From positions 43,443 to 107,442 of the forward strand of contig NZ_JBHSHQ010000050.1 of NCBI RefSeq assembly GCF_042652985.1: 64,000 nt of DNA, given 5' to 3'. This document shows, one piece after another, positions 34,989-44,723 of this stretch. The notes below the pieces were generated by a model. The model was not told the DNA's origin and ran no database searches. It worked only from the letters and a program-made list of their open reading frames with translations. How positions within the stretch are numbered: position 1 is the first letter of the stretch; every line of letters starts with the position of its first letter. Origin of the DNA: Ruoffia tabacinasalis (lineage in GTDB: Bacteria > Bacillota > Bacilli > Lactobacillales > Aerococcaceae). Made by a program: the position numbers and the translations under genes.

Positions 34989-36305
34989 ATGAAATTATTT
35001 AAAGAATTACCGTTGAAACAATTTATTCAAGATGCGTTATTAGACATTCGCTTTGAAACTTTAACCCCTGTTCAAGAAGAAGTGATCCCACATGCTTTAG
35101 ATGGACAAAGTTTAATTGTTCAATCCCAAACCGGCTCAGGAAAAACACATAGTTTTTTAGTGCCCATCTTAAACCAAATTGATCCAGATGCAAATGAAGT
35201 CCAAGCAGTAGTCACTGCTCCAAGTAGAGAATTAGCAGAACAATTATATAATGTAGCAATTCAAATCGCTGAGTTTTCAGAGAAACCAATCAAAGTCGTG
35301 CGTTATATTGGAGGTACTGATAAACAACGCCAACTTGAAAAATTACAAAATAATGAACAACCTCAATTAGTTATTGGTACTCCGGGGAGAATTTTTGACT
35401 TAATGTCTGAAAATGCACTTTGGGTTCAATCAACCAAAACATTCGTTGTTGATGAAGCTGACATGACAATGGATTTAGGATTTTTATCGATAGTTGACGA
35501 GATTGCCTCTAGAATGCCGGAAGAATTACAAATCATGGTGTTCTCAGCAACAATCCCTCAAACATTAGAAGTGTTCTTAAATAAATATATGACGGCACCA
35601 AAAGTAATCGAAATCGATAATCAGGGTGTTATTGCTGATATGATAGAGAATTACTTAATCTATACGCGAGGCAGAGATAGAGCAGAGATAGCTTATTCCT
35701 TACTAACAATGGGTGAGCCATACTTAGCACTGATCTTCTGTAACACAAAGCAATATGCTGATGAAGTCAGTCATTTCTTAAAAAATAAAGGACTAAAAGT
35801 AGCGACGATTCATGGCGGACTAACACCTAGAGAACGTAAAAGAGTGATGCGACAAATTCGTGATCTAGAATTCCAATATGTAGTAGCGACAGATTTAGCT
35901 GCGCGTGGTATTGATATTCCAGGAACATCTATGGTTATTAACATGGAAATTCCAACCGAATTAGAATTCTTTATCCACCGAGTTGGTCGTACAGGACGTA
36001 ACAATATTAAAGGTGTTGCTTATACTTTAATTGAGCCTGACAACGAACGTGATATTCATACTTTAGAGAAAAAAGGGATTGAATTTGAGCACGTTGACAT
36101 CGTAAAAGGTGAAATTAGAGAAGTTAAAGCTAGAAATGCTCGTGCAAAACGTGAAGACAAAAAGAAAAATGAAGATACTGTGATTAAAGGTATGATTCAA
36201 CGTAATAAAAAACGTAAAGTAAAACCAGGCTATAAGAAAAAATTAGATCGACAAATCCAATCACATAAACGAACACAAGCACGTCAAAATAAGCGCAAGA
36301 AATAA
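34989..36305 (+). CDS. cshB: DEAD-box RNA helicase (CshB-like)
   Basis: A 438-residue RNA helicase. Motifs in order: Q motif (FETLTPVQEEVIP), I QSQTGSGKT (about 47-55), Ia PSRELAEQ, Ib TPGRI, II VDEADMTMD (about 155), III SAT, V ATDLAARGID and VI HRVGRTGR (about 329). A basic tail (about 380-438, many Lys/Arg) binds RNA. It resembles Bacillus CshB/YqfR more than CshA because of its length and tail. It would help ribosome assembly or mRNA turnover, especially in the cold. AAAGGAG precedes the ATG. Confidence 0.92.
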   Translation: MKLFKELPLKQFIQDALLDIRFETLTPVQEEVIPHALDGQSLIVQSQTGSGKTHSFLVPILNQIDPDANEVQAVVTAPSRELAEQLYNVAIQIAEFSEKPIKVVRYIGGTDKQRQLEKLQNNEQPQLVIGTPGRIFDLMSENALWVQSTKTFVVDEADMTMDLGFLSIVDEIASRMPEELQIMVFSATIPQTLEVFLNKYMTAPKVIEIDNQGVIADMIENYLIYTRGRDRAEIAYSLLTMGEPYLALIFCNTKQYADEVSHFLKNKGLKVATIHGGLTPRERKRVMRQIRDLEFQYVVATDLAARGIDIPGTSMVINMEIPTELEFFIHRVGRTGRNNIKGVAYTLIEPDNERDIHTLEKKGIEFEHVDIVKGEIREVKARNARAKREDKKKNEDTVIKGMIQRNKKRKVKPGYKKKLDRQIQSHKRTQARQNKRKK

Positions 36306-36308
36306 TAA

Positions 36309-36350
36309 AAAACCAGCTTTCCAATTTTAATGGAAGCTGGTTTTAATTTT
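36309..36350. terminator. Terminator between helicase gene and DUF1189 gene
   Basis: AAAACCAGCTTTCCA (36309-36323) with TGGAAGCTGGTTTT (36331-36344), in a convergent gap with A and T flanks on both sides. Confidence 0.88.
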
Positions 36351-36357
36351 GTTAATA

Positions 36358-37254
36358 TTATTTTTCTTCGTCATCATCATCGTTGTCTTGACTCTCAGTA
36401 TCATCTTTAAAGTCTAAATCGATTGTATCGATTTCATCAAGGTTATTCATAATAGTATGAATAAATTTAGTGTGGTTTTTAAAAGCAAGATACAATAGAA
36501 ATAAAGTAATTGCAGCTAAAGTAAACTGTGTTGCGACGAATCCCGGAATTAGTATCGACATTAACTCGAGTAATAAAATTGGCACAAATGAGATTACTAC
36601 TGTTAACTTCAGTCTTGCTTTGAAATTAATGGCTCTAGTCAATCGAACATTAAAGAAACCGGCCATAATACTGATTAATATAATTTGGAACCAGTAAACG
36701 AAGAAAGCAGTCACTAGCATTACTACAAACATCATTGTATTAATTGAAAATGATTCTTCAACAATATAATTTAAAAATAATTCAAAGCGATGATTGTTTG
36801 CGAAAAGATAATCGTAACCAGGGATTTCTTGAACAGCCTCACCAACGGTTAGAAATGCGTAATCCTCAATAATAAAGATCCCAAACGGTGAATTAGGCAT
36901 CAACATTTCTCTTTGTTCAGCTGGTACTTCTGTTTCAAAGCCCATTTCAGTATTGATTGAATCATCAATGACGATTTGCACTGAATCAGATTGATAATAG
37001 AGTGGTTTTTCTCCTTCAGCTAAATTCAAAGTTCCTTCTGATAAAGAATACTCTGGAATATATTCAACCGCATTAGAGAAGTCATCTGAAATTTGTGAAA
37101 AAATTGGAATAATATTAACGAACATCGCTAGTGTCATTGCTAATATAGAACCAAAAGCAACCAAATGAATATATTTCCACGGCACATTTATCGATTCAAT
37201 ATAATAGCGAGGGTTCTTTAACCCTAGTTTAAGTAAATTAAATATTTTCTTCAT
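36358..37254 (-). CDS. DUF1189 family membrane protein
   Basis: A 298-residue integral membrane protein with about five helices: one at about 28-50, then a long extracellular region (about 55-165), and four helices between about 170 and 265. The cytoplasmic tail is strikingly acidic (DFKDDTESQDNDDDDEEK). This is the DUF1189 (YvdJ-like) layout; its function is unknown. Two DUF1189 features are the N-terminal NPRYYIES and LLELMSILIP. It lies 152 bp downstream of yfhO on the same strand, with no clear shared operon signal. The proposed start is ATG at 37254. Confidence 0.72.
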   Translation of the reverse strand: MKKIFNLLKLGLKNPRYYIESINVPWKYIHLVAFGSILAMTLAMFVNIIPIFSQISDDFSNAVEYIPEYSLSEGTLNLAEGEKPLYYQSDSVQIVIDDSINTEMGFETEVPAEQREMLMPNSPFGIFIIEDYAFLTVGEAVQEIPGYDYLFANNHRFELFLNYIVEESFSINTMMFVVMLVTAFFVYWFQIILISIMAGFFNVRLTRAINFKARLKLTVVISFVPILLLELMSILIPGFVATQFTLAAITLFLLYLAFKNHTKFIHTIMNNLDEIDTIDLDFKDDTESQDNDDDDEEK

Positions 37255-37406
37255 TGAACCGTCCTTTACTAATTAAATTCATTAATTTATCATACCAAAG
37301 TCAATTGAATTATCAAGTATATTTATGACTTTGCATGTCTTTCAATAGTAACTTATTTATATTAAATCAATGTGTACTCAAGTTATTCTTATGTATGATT
37401 CTGAAT

Positions 37407-40085
37407 TTAATCAGATGTATTTGAGTCAGTTTCTACGCTAATATTTTTTTGAGAGGTTTTTCTATCCCAATAAATAATACCTACTAAACTGATTAAACCA
37501 ATCAAGCTTGATATACCTCCAAAGACAACCGAACGAGGGAAGTAGGTTAATTCAACATTATGTTGACCACTCGTCATAGGTATAGCCATTAAGGTATCAC
37601 TTAATACACTTACTGGTTCAACACTTTCCCCGTCTACGGTTATATTCCAAGCCGCATCATAAGGAATCGTGAATAAGACATAAGCGTCATCTTGTTCAAT
37701 GGTAATATTCCCTTCAATGTGATTATGACTAGATTGGGTCACATTAAACTTATTATCCTCTTTAGTATCCATCATGTCTTCATAACGCGCTAAGTCAAAT
37801 TCGTACAATTCAAGTAAATTCGCTTGCAATTCTTCTTCCACAAGCTCTACATCAAAGTATTGATCCTCACGAACAGTATCATAACTGGCATTGTATACTT
37901 GACGTCTTCTAAATGGTGAATAGAAGCGATAATGATTTGAGTTTAAATCAAACGAAACATTCTTACTTGAGAACTGGCTCGGTATACTGAAGTAGTATGG
38001 ATTTCGACTCGTTGTTTCGAAATGCCAACGAATTCTCGGTGTTTGTGCATCATTTTCTGTTGTATCAACATATGTATAATAATCTCCATCTCCGGTATCC
38101 GCTACTTCGACATTTTCATAAGTGACATTCGTAAAGTCATGCTCTGTAAAGTAAGGAGCGCCATTACCGTTATAATCTATAAGACTTAATAATAATTCTT
38201 GGTTTTCAATGGGTCTATGAGATGTAAATTCAGTCCCATCACTAGCAATATCTGAACTCACTTCCATGCCTAGACCAAAGTTTCTTTCGTTTTCATAAAC
38301 TTTTACCCTTGAATATTGAGTCGAGATAGGGTGGAATTCCATATCTAAATCAGTGGCTTCTGGATATAAGACATAACCTTCATCCACTGTGTGTTCGCTC
38401 GAATTTGTCGTTGGAGCTAAGAAATAACGAATATTAAAGAAATCATCTAAGAATAGCGTGCCGTTAGTATAGGTTGCAAAGCCATTACCATCAGGTAAGC
38501 CAAGATAACCATATAACTCAGGGACATGTGCTTCGATGGTCGAGCCAAAGTGATCCATACCACTATAGTGTGTATACATCGCTTCGTTTTTAGTACGCAT
38601 AAATGTTTTGTTTATACGATAGAAATCATTATCTGGATGACGTAAACCAGCTAAACTTTGATTAAGTGTTTCAGTATAATCTTCAAATTTCGACTGTTGA
38701 ACATAATTAATATCTGACATAATAATATACGCATTAATGAATAGTTCGCTAAAAACAAATACTAACAGTACCGAGTTTAGAATGATTTTTTTAGGTCTTT
38801 CTAATTGAATAATTATGACAAAGGCCAAGAAGAAAGCCAGAGAAATAAAGATATTAATATCATTTAAGAAAGTATATTCATCAATCCATAAATAATAACC
38901 AGAGAATAAAGCCATCGCAACAATGGCAGTAATTAATACACCAAGCGGGAAACGCTTGGGTTGATTCTTAAAGGCTTTAATGGCCATTACAAGTAGAAAG
39001 AAACTTGTCGTGAACGAGAATCTAAAGTGATACCAAATTGGGAATTGTCCACCATGCCAAAGTTTATTAAATAAATCAAATCTAAAAGAAAGTGCAAACA
39101 CTGTAAAAATTAATATCGCAACGATTTTTTCAGACAATTTAATTTTTTTATTAATAAAGAAAAGACCTACAAAGAGGATAACTAACATCCCAGCATAGAT
39201 ATTAGGAGAACCTGAAGACATTTCATCAAAGTTGAAACTACCGACAAATAGTTTTGACGCAACATCTTGAATTGTATGAGCAACTTCCCAATCTAATTCA
39301 AATTCCAAGTAACTTCCTTTGTTTTGGGTTAGAGAGTAATAGGTCGGAATAAGGGTGATTCCAGCAATTAAAGCTGCGATAATTGAATGAATCCCAAATC
39401 GGAAGTAAGAGATTATCGTTTCTTTTAAATTGAATGCAACTTGTTTCTCAACTATGACATATAGCGCATAAATTGCTAAGAAAAGACAAATCATATAACC
39501 GATATAATAATTCGCAATCAACATAATCGCTAACGAACCAACATAAAGTAAGCGACTCTTTCCACTAATTAATTGATCTAAACCTAAGGCAATGAGTGGT
39601 AATAGCACTAAGCCGTCTAACCACATAATATTTAACTGATACACAATGGTATAACTCATGAACGTATAGGATAAGCTAAAAATTATTGATGGGAGCGTAC
39701 TTAATTCATACTTCTGACGTGAGAAGTACATAAATGTTAAGCTACTTGCCAGTAATTTGAGGTAAGTAATTAATGTCACTGCGACTTCAAAATTCGATTC
39801 GTTAAATAATAAGAAAATCAAATTAAAGGGACTTAACAAGTAATATGCCCATAGGCCAATCATTTCTCCACCGATCGCTTTTTCAAAGCTATAAAGGAGC
39901 ATTTCAGGCGACTGGGTTAAGGTTTCTTTATACATACTAAAGAAATCAATATATTGTTGACCTAAATCAACAGTAAGCATTGTATCTTTACCAAAGGGTG
40001 CAAATTTAAAAATCATTGCAAGCCCGACAAAGAATATCGATACAAATAAAGTATTTAATAAATACGGTTTAAGTTTATTTATCAT
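37407..40085 (-). CDS. YfhO family membrane protein (putative glycosyltransferase)
   Basis: An 892-residue polytopic protein. About a dozen helices occupy residues 1-460, with the family-typical VDLGQQYIDFFSMYKETL after the first helix. A large extracellular domain (about 465-845) and a final helix near 860 follow. YfhO proteins belong to the GT-C superfamily; relatives add sugars to wall or lipoteichoic acids, and that role is inferred here. I begin at ATG 40085 (MINKLKPYLL), just after AGGAG; the frame could extend to 40130 but lacks a ribosome site there. Only one gene, monocistronic to the eye. Confidence 0.85.
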   Translation of the reverse strand: MINKLKPYLLNTLFVSIFFVGLAMIFKFAPFGKDTMLTVDLGQQYIDFFSMYKETLTQSPEMLLYSFEKAIGGEMIGLWAYYLLSPFNLIFLLFNESNFEVAVTLITYLKLLASSLTFMYFSRQKYELSTLPSIIFSLSYTFMSYTIVYQLNIMWLDGLVLLPLIALGLDQLISGKSRLLYVGSLAIMLIANYYIGYMICLFLAIYALYVIVEKQVAFNLKETIISYFRFGIHSIIAALIAGITLIPTYYSLTQNKGSYLEFELDWEVAHTIQDVASKLFVGSFNFDEMSSGSPNIYAGMLVILFVGLFFINKKIKLSEKIVAILIFTVFALSFRFDLFNKLWHGGQFPIWYHFRFSFTTSFFLLVMAIKAFKNQPKRFPLGVLITAIVAMALFSGYYLWIDEYTFLNDINIFISLAFFLAFVIIIQLERPKKIILNSVLLVFVFSELFINAYIIMSDINYVQQSKFEDYTETLNQSLAGLRHPDNDFYRINKTFMRTKNEAMYTHYSGMDHFGSTIEAHVPELYGYLGLPDGNGFATYTNGTLFLDDFFNIRYFLAPTTNSSEHTVDEGYVLYPEATDLDMEFHPISTQYSRVKVYENERNFGLGMEVSSDIASDGTEFTSHRPIENQELLLSLIDYNGNGAPYFTEHDFTNVTYENVEVADTGDGDYYTYVDTTENDAQTPRIRWHFETTSRNPYYFSIPSQFSSKNVSFDLNSNHYRFYSPFRRRQVYNASYDTVREDQYFDVELVEEELQANLLELYEFDLARYEDMMDTKEDNKFNVTQSSHNHIEGNITIEQDDAYVLFTIPYDAAWNITVDGESVEPVSVLSDTLMAIPMTSGQHNVELTYFPRSVVFGGISSLIGLISLVGIIYWDRKTSQKNISVETDSNTSD

Positions 40086-40230
40086 TTTGTGACTCCTAAC
40101 GAAATTAATAATCCTATCATATATTAACAAAGAAAAATCTGGTAATCATCTTTTTAGTGTGTAAAATTTATGAAGATAAATTAAAGATTGATGTTAATCT
40201 TTGGGTTTGATACAATTTTGATTAATTGTT

Positions 40231-40239
40231 TGATATAAT
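40231..40239 (+). promoter_or_regulatory. Extended -10 promoter of the PBP gene
   Basis: TGATATAAT (TG at 40231-40232, TATAAT at 40234-40239), 38 bp before the start codon. No good -35 at 17 bp. Confidence 0.6.
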
Positions 40240-40277
40240 AATCAGGTGAATTTAAACTATTAGAGGGGAGAAGATAA

Positions 40278-42398
40278 ATGGCACGTTATAAAATAAAACA
40301 AAAGAAAACACGTTCGCATATACCTGGACGATTGAATCTCTTGTTTTTTATTTCATTTTTAGTGTTTACTGTGTTATTTATCCGATTAGGATATATTCAA
40401 TTATATAGTGGTGAACGTTACTCCAATATGGTAGAACGAACCGAATCAACGTTATCAACTGGTTCAGTACCCAGAGGGATGATGTACGATAGTAATGGGA
40501 ATATTTTAGTGGGTAATAGACCAGAGCAAGCTATTCTTTATACACGTGATCGTGATTCAAGAGTGTCAGCTCAAGATATAGTAGATATTGCAACACAACT
40601 AGCTTCATTAATTGAAGTTCCAACGTCTAATTTAACTGAACGTGATTTAAAAGATTATTTCATTATTAAGAATGAAGACTTAGTTAATAGTCGTTTAACA
40701 GAGGAAGAATTATTATTACCTGGATCTGAGTTGTATAGTGTCCAATTGGAATACGTTACGGATGAAGATATTCAATTTAGTAACGCAGAAATGAAGATTG
40801 CGGCATTATTCAAACAAATGAATAGTGCTTATGCCTTATCAACCGTCACAGTTAAAAATCAAAACGTGACTCAAGAAGAGGTTGCACGGGTATCTGAACA
40901 ATTAAGCCAATTACCTGGTATTAGTATTGGGACAGATTGGCAACGTGTCTACCCGATGGGAGAAATGCTTAGATCGATCTTCGGTCAAGTTTCAACTGAA
41001 CAGGGCGGTATACCAAGTGAATTAGCTCCTGAGTTACTTCGCCGCGGATATGCCATGAATGACCGTGTTGGGATGAGTTATCTAGAACAAGAATATGAGA
41101 ATGCCTTAAAAGGTACAAAATCATTATTTAATTTTGTGACAGATTCTTCAGATGATATCTTAGAAAATGATATGTTATATGAAGGAACTAAAGGGGATAA
41201 CTTGGTTCTGACTATCAATACTGAGTTCCAAAGAAAACTAGATGAAATTGCTGAAAATTCATTGAGAACGATGGAACAACAAGGTCTGAATGACCGTGTG
41301 TATATTGTTGCATCAAATCCAAAAAACGGGGATATCTTAGGTATCTCAGGAAAACGATTTGAATACAATGAAGATACAGATTCATATAATACGGACGAAA
41401 TCGTTGATGATACACTCGGAGCGATTAATACAAGTTATGGTATGGGGTCAAGTATAAAACCTGCCATGGTAGCTACAGGTTACATGGAAAATGTTATTTC
41501 TTTAGATAATAATATTCTAGTCGATGAGCCGTTGAAATTCCAAGCTTCGCAAGAAAAAACATCGGTATTTAACCGCACAGGCGAAATGCCAATTGATGAT
41601 ATTGAAGCTTTACAAAAATCATCAAATATTTATATGATTAAATTAGCGATGATGATTGGTGGACAAACAACCTATGAAGAAAATGGCCGTTTATCTATTG
41701 ATGATAATACAATCAATATTATACGTGATTATTTAGCTCAATTTGGTTTAGGAACACAGACCGGAATTGACTTACCAGTTGAATCTGCTGGATTTAGTCC
41801 AGAAAGTGATCAACTCGTAAGTGCACTTGATTTATCTTATGGTCAGTTCGACTTGTATACACCTTTACAACTAGGTCAATATGCAGCAACAATCGCTAAT
41901 GGCGGTATACGTTATGCACCTAGACTCGTTAAAGAAATACGTGGAACGGATGCGAATGGAGAATTAGGTTCTGTTAAATCATCGAATGAAACTGAAATCT
42001 TGAATGTTATACCGATTGATGAAGCAGCGATGGAGCGAATTCATGAAGGGATGAGACAAGTATCGCATACACTTGACGGTACTGCGCGTTATCTATTCAT
42101 GAATTACCCAATTGAAGTTGGATCTAAGACAGGGACTACAGAGGCATTCTATTCTGGCCCAATCCAATATGCACAAAATCAACCGGTAACTAACGCGACA
42201 TATGTTGGTTTTGCACCGTTTGATGATCCAGAGATTGCTATTTCAGTAGTTATTCCATATTTAGAAGAAGAGAACTGGGGACGTGAAAGTACTCGTGTTG
42301 CCCACCAAGTTATGAACGCTTACTTCGAAATGCAAGCTGAAACAAGTGGGACAATTGAAACATACTTAGATAGTCCAGCTGCTCAAGAAATTAACTAA
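40278..42398 (+). CDS. Class B penicillin-binding protein (PBP2-type transpeptidase)
   Basis: A 706-residue D,D-transpeptidase that crosslinks peptidoglycan. It has a basic cytoplasmic tail, one membrane helix (about 20-40), a dimerisation/pedestal domain (PRGMMYDSNGNILVGNR at about 65) and a transpeptidase domain. Active-site motifs: SSIK (Ser about 391), KSSN (about 446) and KTGT (about 616). No PASTA domains are seen, so it looks like the elongation-type PBP2 (pbpA/pbp2B) rather than a divisome PBP2x. GAGGGGAG precedes the ATG. It stands alone between two terminated units. Confidence 0.9.
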   Translation: MARYKIKQKKTRSHIPGRLNLLFFISFLVFTVLFIRLGYIQLYSGERYSNMVERTESTLSTGSVPRGMMYDSNGNILVGNRPEQAILYTRDRDSRVSAQDIVDIATQLASLIEVPTSNLTERDLKDYFIIKNEDLVNSRLTEEELLLPGSELYSVQLEYVTDEDIQFSNAEMKIAALFKQMNSAYALSTVTVKNQNVTQEEVARVSEQLSQLPGISIGTDWQRVYPMGEMLRSIFGQVSTEQGGIPSELAPELLRRGYAMNDRVGMSYLEQEYENALKGTKSLFNFVTDSSDDILENDMLYEGTKGDNLVLTINTEFQRKLDEIAENSLRTMEQQGLNDRVYIVASNPKNGDILGISGKRFEYNEDTDSYNTDEIVDDTLGAINTSYGMGSSIKPAMVATGYMENVISLDNNILVDEPLKFQASQEKTSVFNRTGEMPIDDIEALQKSSNIYMIKLAMMIGGQTTYEENGRLSIDDNTINIIRDYLAQFGLGTQTGIDLPVESAGFSPESDQLVSALDLSYGQFDLYTPLQLGQYAATIANGGIRYAPRLVKEIRGTDANGELGSVKSSNETEILNVIPIDEAAMERIHEGMRQVSHTLDGTARYLFMNYPIEVGSKTGTTEAFYSGPIQYAQNQPVTNATYVGFAPFDDPEIAISVVIPYLEEENWGRESTRVAHQVMNAYFEMQAETSGTIETYLDSPAAQEIN

Positions 42399-42405
42399 TA
42401 GAAAC

Positions 42406-42440
42406 ACACCCACTTTCTAAATGGAAGTGGGTGTTTCTTT
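42406..42440 (+). terminator. Terminator of the PBP gene
   Basis: ACACCCACTT (42406-42415) with AAGTGGGTGT (42425-42434), followed by TTTCTTT. Confidence 0.85.
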
Positions 42441-42442
42441 GT

Positions 42443-42482
42443 ACAAAAAAAGCTTTGTGGATTTAATTTTTTCCACAAAGCT
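42443..42482 (-). terminator. Terminator of the LysM-like protein gene
   Basis: AGCTTTGTGGA (42451-42461) with TCCACAAAGCT (42472-42482). On the minus strand it is followed by TTTTTTGT. Confidence 0.85.
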
Positions 42483-42494
42483 AAATTCTTTATA

Positions 42495-43145
42495 TTAATA
42501 GTAGTAATATGCTCCGTCTGTAATAATTGAAGCGATATCGTGAATACTCATATCAGAATTCAATTCAAAATCTCCAGCTTGGATCACAGCATTTAAATCC
42601 CACTCATCTAATAAGCTTTGGAATTCGTCAGCTGAGTCAATAAATCCGTCTGATTCTAGTCGAGCAGCAATATCACTAGATGCTTCGCCTGAAGCAATCG
42701 TGAAGCTGCCTTCTAAGTCTGGTTGAGCTTCGGTTACTTCACCAGTTTCTGAACCTGTATTATCAGCTTCAGTATCTGTGTCAGTACCATTGTCCGTTGT
42801 CTCTGTATCAGATTCATCGTTATTTGTTTCTGTGCCAGTATTATCGAGTTGAGCGACAAGTGATTCGTTAGCTTCAGTTAAGCTACTTATCTGTTCTTGC
42901 GCAGATGATTCGTCCTGATTATCTCCAGAGGATAGTGATTCATTTAATGAATCACGCTCAGCAACTAAAGAACTTACTTGTTCTTCATATTGACTTATTT
43001 GCTCTTGATCGCCAGAGCCGAGAAGAGAGTTTACTTGTAACCCTTCAACTGGGGCTTGGCCTTGAACAAATATGGCGAAAGCACCTGATAAAATGCCGGC
43101 AGAAAGAAATCCGATACCTAATGAACGTAATGTGTTTTTTTTCAT
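42495..43145 (-). CDS. Exported protein with MltG/YceG-like LysM-type domain, no catalytic domain
   Basis: A 216-residue protein: an N-terminal hydrophobic segment (about 7-28), a short coiled coil (about 43-90), a low-complexity Thr/Asp/Glu/Asn linker (about 95-135), and a C-terminal domain of about 65 residues (FTIASGEASSDIAARLESDG onwards, ending DGAYYYY). The last part resembles the LysM-like subdomain at the start of MltG lytic transglycosylases, but the catalytic YceG domain is absent. It may bind or space peptidoglycan. I start at ATG 43145, after AAAGGAA. It follows, 13 bp apart, the membrane HTH-like gene. Function unknown. Confidence 0.65.
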   Translation of the reverse strand: MKKNTLRSLGIGFLSAGILSGAFAIFVQGQAPVEGLQVNSLLGSGDQEQISQYEEQVSSLVAERDSLNESLSSGDNQDESSAQEQISSLTEANESLVAQLDNTGTETNNDESDTETTDNGTDTDTEADNTGSETGEVTEAQPDLEGSFTIASGEASSDIAARLESDGFIDSADEFQSLLDEWDLNAVIQAGDFELNSDMSIHDIASIITDGAYYYY

Positions 43146-43158
43146 CGAATGTTCCTTT

Positions 43159-43557
43159 CTAACGATTTTCAATATAATCGTCAATAACTTTTTGAATCGT
43201 TACTGAGTTCAATTGAACTTCTTGACTGATTTCATGCATTGTATAACCTTGAGAGTAAAGTCGGATAATCATTTCGTGTTGATTATCTGAAACTTCTTCT
43301 ATCTCTTGTGATTCTACAGGCTCGTCATCGTAAACTTCATCAGTTGAATTATATACAACTGTTTCGTTATATGGTGTGTTTTGAGATTTTTCAAGTTCAG
43401 CTAAACGAGTTTTGATTGCATATAACTCTTCTGATTGTTGAACTGTATATTCATTCATTTGCTCAGTAACATCTTGGTCATCTCCTGCGAAGAATGAAGC
43501 AATTAATAAGATAATTGCAATGACTAATAGGGCAATGACTAAAATCCAAATGTCCAT
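43159..43557 (-). CDS. Membrane-anchored coiled-coil protein with C-terminal HTH-like motif
   Basis: A 132-residue protein with one N-terminal membrane helix (WILVIALLVIAIILLIASFF), a coiled coil (about 27-55), an acidic linker and a C-terminal helix-turn-helix-like stretch (IIRLYSQGYTMHEISQEVQL, about 99-118). This arrangement is like DUF6115/SwrB-type proteins of Firmicutes, but I cannot assign it firmly. I start at ATG 43557, behind AGAGGTG; the frame extends to 43692 without support. It precedes the LysM-like gene in a two-gene unit. Confidence 0.65.
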   Translation of the reverse strand: MDIWILVIALLVIAIILLIASFFAGDDQDVTEQMNEYTVQQSEELYAIKTRLAELEKSQNTPYNETVVYNSTDEVYDDEPVESQEIEEVSDNQHEMIIRLYSQGYTMHEISQEVQLNSVTIQKVIDDYIENR

Positions 43558-43739
43558 AAAGCACCTCTTTCCGTGAGTTTGTATTCTTACTTCATACAAT
43601 TTTATCAAATCTGCAACAAGATTCAACTCTAAGCATGTTACAGATTCGTAATAATTTAAATTCATTTTACCAATATATAAGGAAAAGAGCAAAATATAAA
43701 GAGTTTTTTGAAAATAATATTTGTTACTTGCGCATTTTG

Positions 43740-43748
43740 TGATATAAT
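43740..43748 (+). promoter_or_regulatory. rpmG promoter (extended -10)
   Basis: TGATATAAT at 43740-43748, with TTGTTA 16 bp upstream of the TATAAT (43721-43726) as possible -35. Confidence 0.65.
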
Positions 43749-43811
43749 ATTTTGGTATTGTATAGAGAATACATTAAAAATCAAAACTCAATCAAGTTTG
43801 GAGGGATAATA

Positions 43812-43964
43812 ATGCGCATTAATATTAATTTAGAATGTACTGAGTGTGGAGAACGTAATTACTTAACAAATAAAAACCGTCGTAACAACCCTGATCGTTT
43901 AGAGAAAAATAAATATTGCCCTCGTGATCGCAAAGTTACACTTCACAGAGAAGTTAAAAAATAA
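43812..43964 (+). CDS. rpmG: 50S ribosomal protein L33
   Basis: A 50-residue bL33, starting MRININLECTECGERNYLT and containing NPDRLEKNKYCPRDRK. Three of the four zinc cysteines are present (CTEC plus one); the fourth is Arg (CPR), so it is an intermediate C-minus type. Firmicutes often carry more than one rpmG, and zinc-poor copies may replace zinc-binding ones. I start at ATG 43812 after GGAGGG; the frame to 43752 would add 20 residues not found in L33. A terminator follows. Confidence 0.95.
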   Translation: MRININLECTECGERNYLTNKNRRNNPDRLEKNKYCPRDRKVTLHREVKK

Positions 43965-43979
43965 GTCTATATAACACGA

Positions 43980-44022
43980 TACAGAGATTCATCGAGAAAT
44001 CGAGAATCTCTGTATTTTTTTG
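43980..44022 (+). terminator. Terminator of rpmG
   Basis: ATACAGAGATTC (43980-43991) with GAATCTCTGTAT (44005-44016), followed by a T run. Confidence 0.88.
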
Positions 44023-44093
44023 CTTGTATTTTAATCCATTAAAAGCAACATGTAATTTAACTGAATTACTATGGTTTACTAGGGGCAAACTAT

Positions 44094-44101
44094 GGTAGAA
44101 T
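44094..44101 (+). promoter_or_regulatory. Possible promoter of the folate enzyme gene
   Basis: An extended -10-like TGGTAGAAT ends at 44101, about 30 bp before the start codon. The -35 is uncertain. Confidence 0.4.
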
Positions 44102-44132
44102 ACATGAGTGCATGGGAGGAGAGCGGATACAA

Positions 44133-44723
44133 ATGAAAGATAATATAAGTGAAAAAGTAAACATTCGGCGTTCGACGCTCACTTCAATGAAAGCCATGGA
44201 TGCGAATCATCGCAAAAAGCTTGAAGCAAATTTATGCGAGCAATTAATCAATTATATAAATGAAAACCAATTTCAATCGATTGGCTTTTATTACGGCTTT
44301 CATCCTGAAATTAACACGCCACTAATTATGGAAGAAATATTTAAATTAACAAATAGTTCATTATATTTGCCTAGAATAGAAGCTAATTATCAATTAAGCT
44401 TTCGGGAATATCAAGACGAAACTCAATTAGAAACGGTTCAAAGAAAAATCAGACAACCGAAAAGTGATGCAAAAAGCATTAATATAGAAGAAATTGATTT
44501 ACTAATCGTCCCAGGTGTTTCATATCAAGCGAATGGCTATCGGATTGGTTTCGGTGGAGGCTATTATGATAGAGCCCTTGCAGATGCTAATATCGATACC
44601 GTGTCACTCATCTTTAATGAACAACTCTATCCTAATGGGTCATGGAAGGTTGAAGCGCACGATATTCCGATTAAAAAGCTGATTATTCCAGACAAAGGAG
44701 AATTTGATGAACAATCAATTTAG
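44133..44723 (+). CDS. 5-formyltetrahydrofolate cyclo-ligase
   Basis: A 196-residue enzyme converting 5-formyl-THF to 5,10-methenyl-THF with ATP. The signature VPGVSYQANGYRIGFGGGYY (about 130-149) is the ATP/Mg-binding motif, and FYYGFHPEINT at about 53-63 is the folate-binding part. I start at ATG 44133, with GGAGGAG before it; the frame begins at 44112 but that ATG lies upstream of the ribosome site. The rhomboid gene overlaps its 3' end by 17 bp. The pair matches yqgN-yqgP (gluP) in Bacillus. Confidence 0.93.
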   Translation: MKDNISEKVNIRRSTLTSMKAMDANHRKKLEANLCEQLINYINENQFQSIGFYYGFHPEINTPLIMEEIFKLTNSSLYLPRIEANYQLSFREYQDETQLETVQRKIRQPKSDAKSINIEEIDLLIVPGVSYQANGYRIGFGGGYYDRALADANIDTVSLIFNEQLYPNGSWKVEAHDIPIKKLIIPDKGEFDEQSI

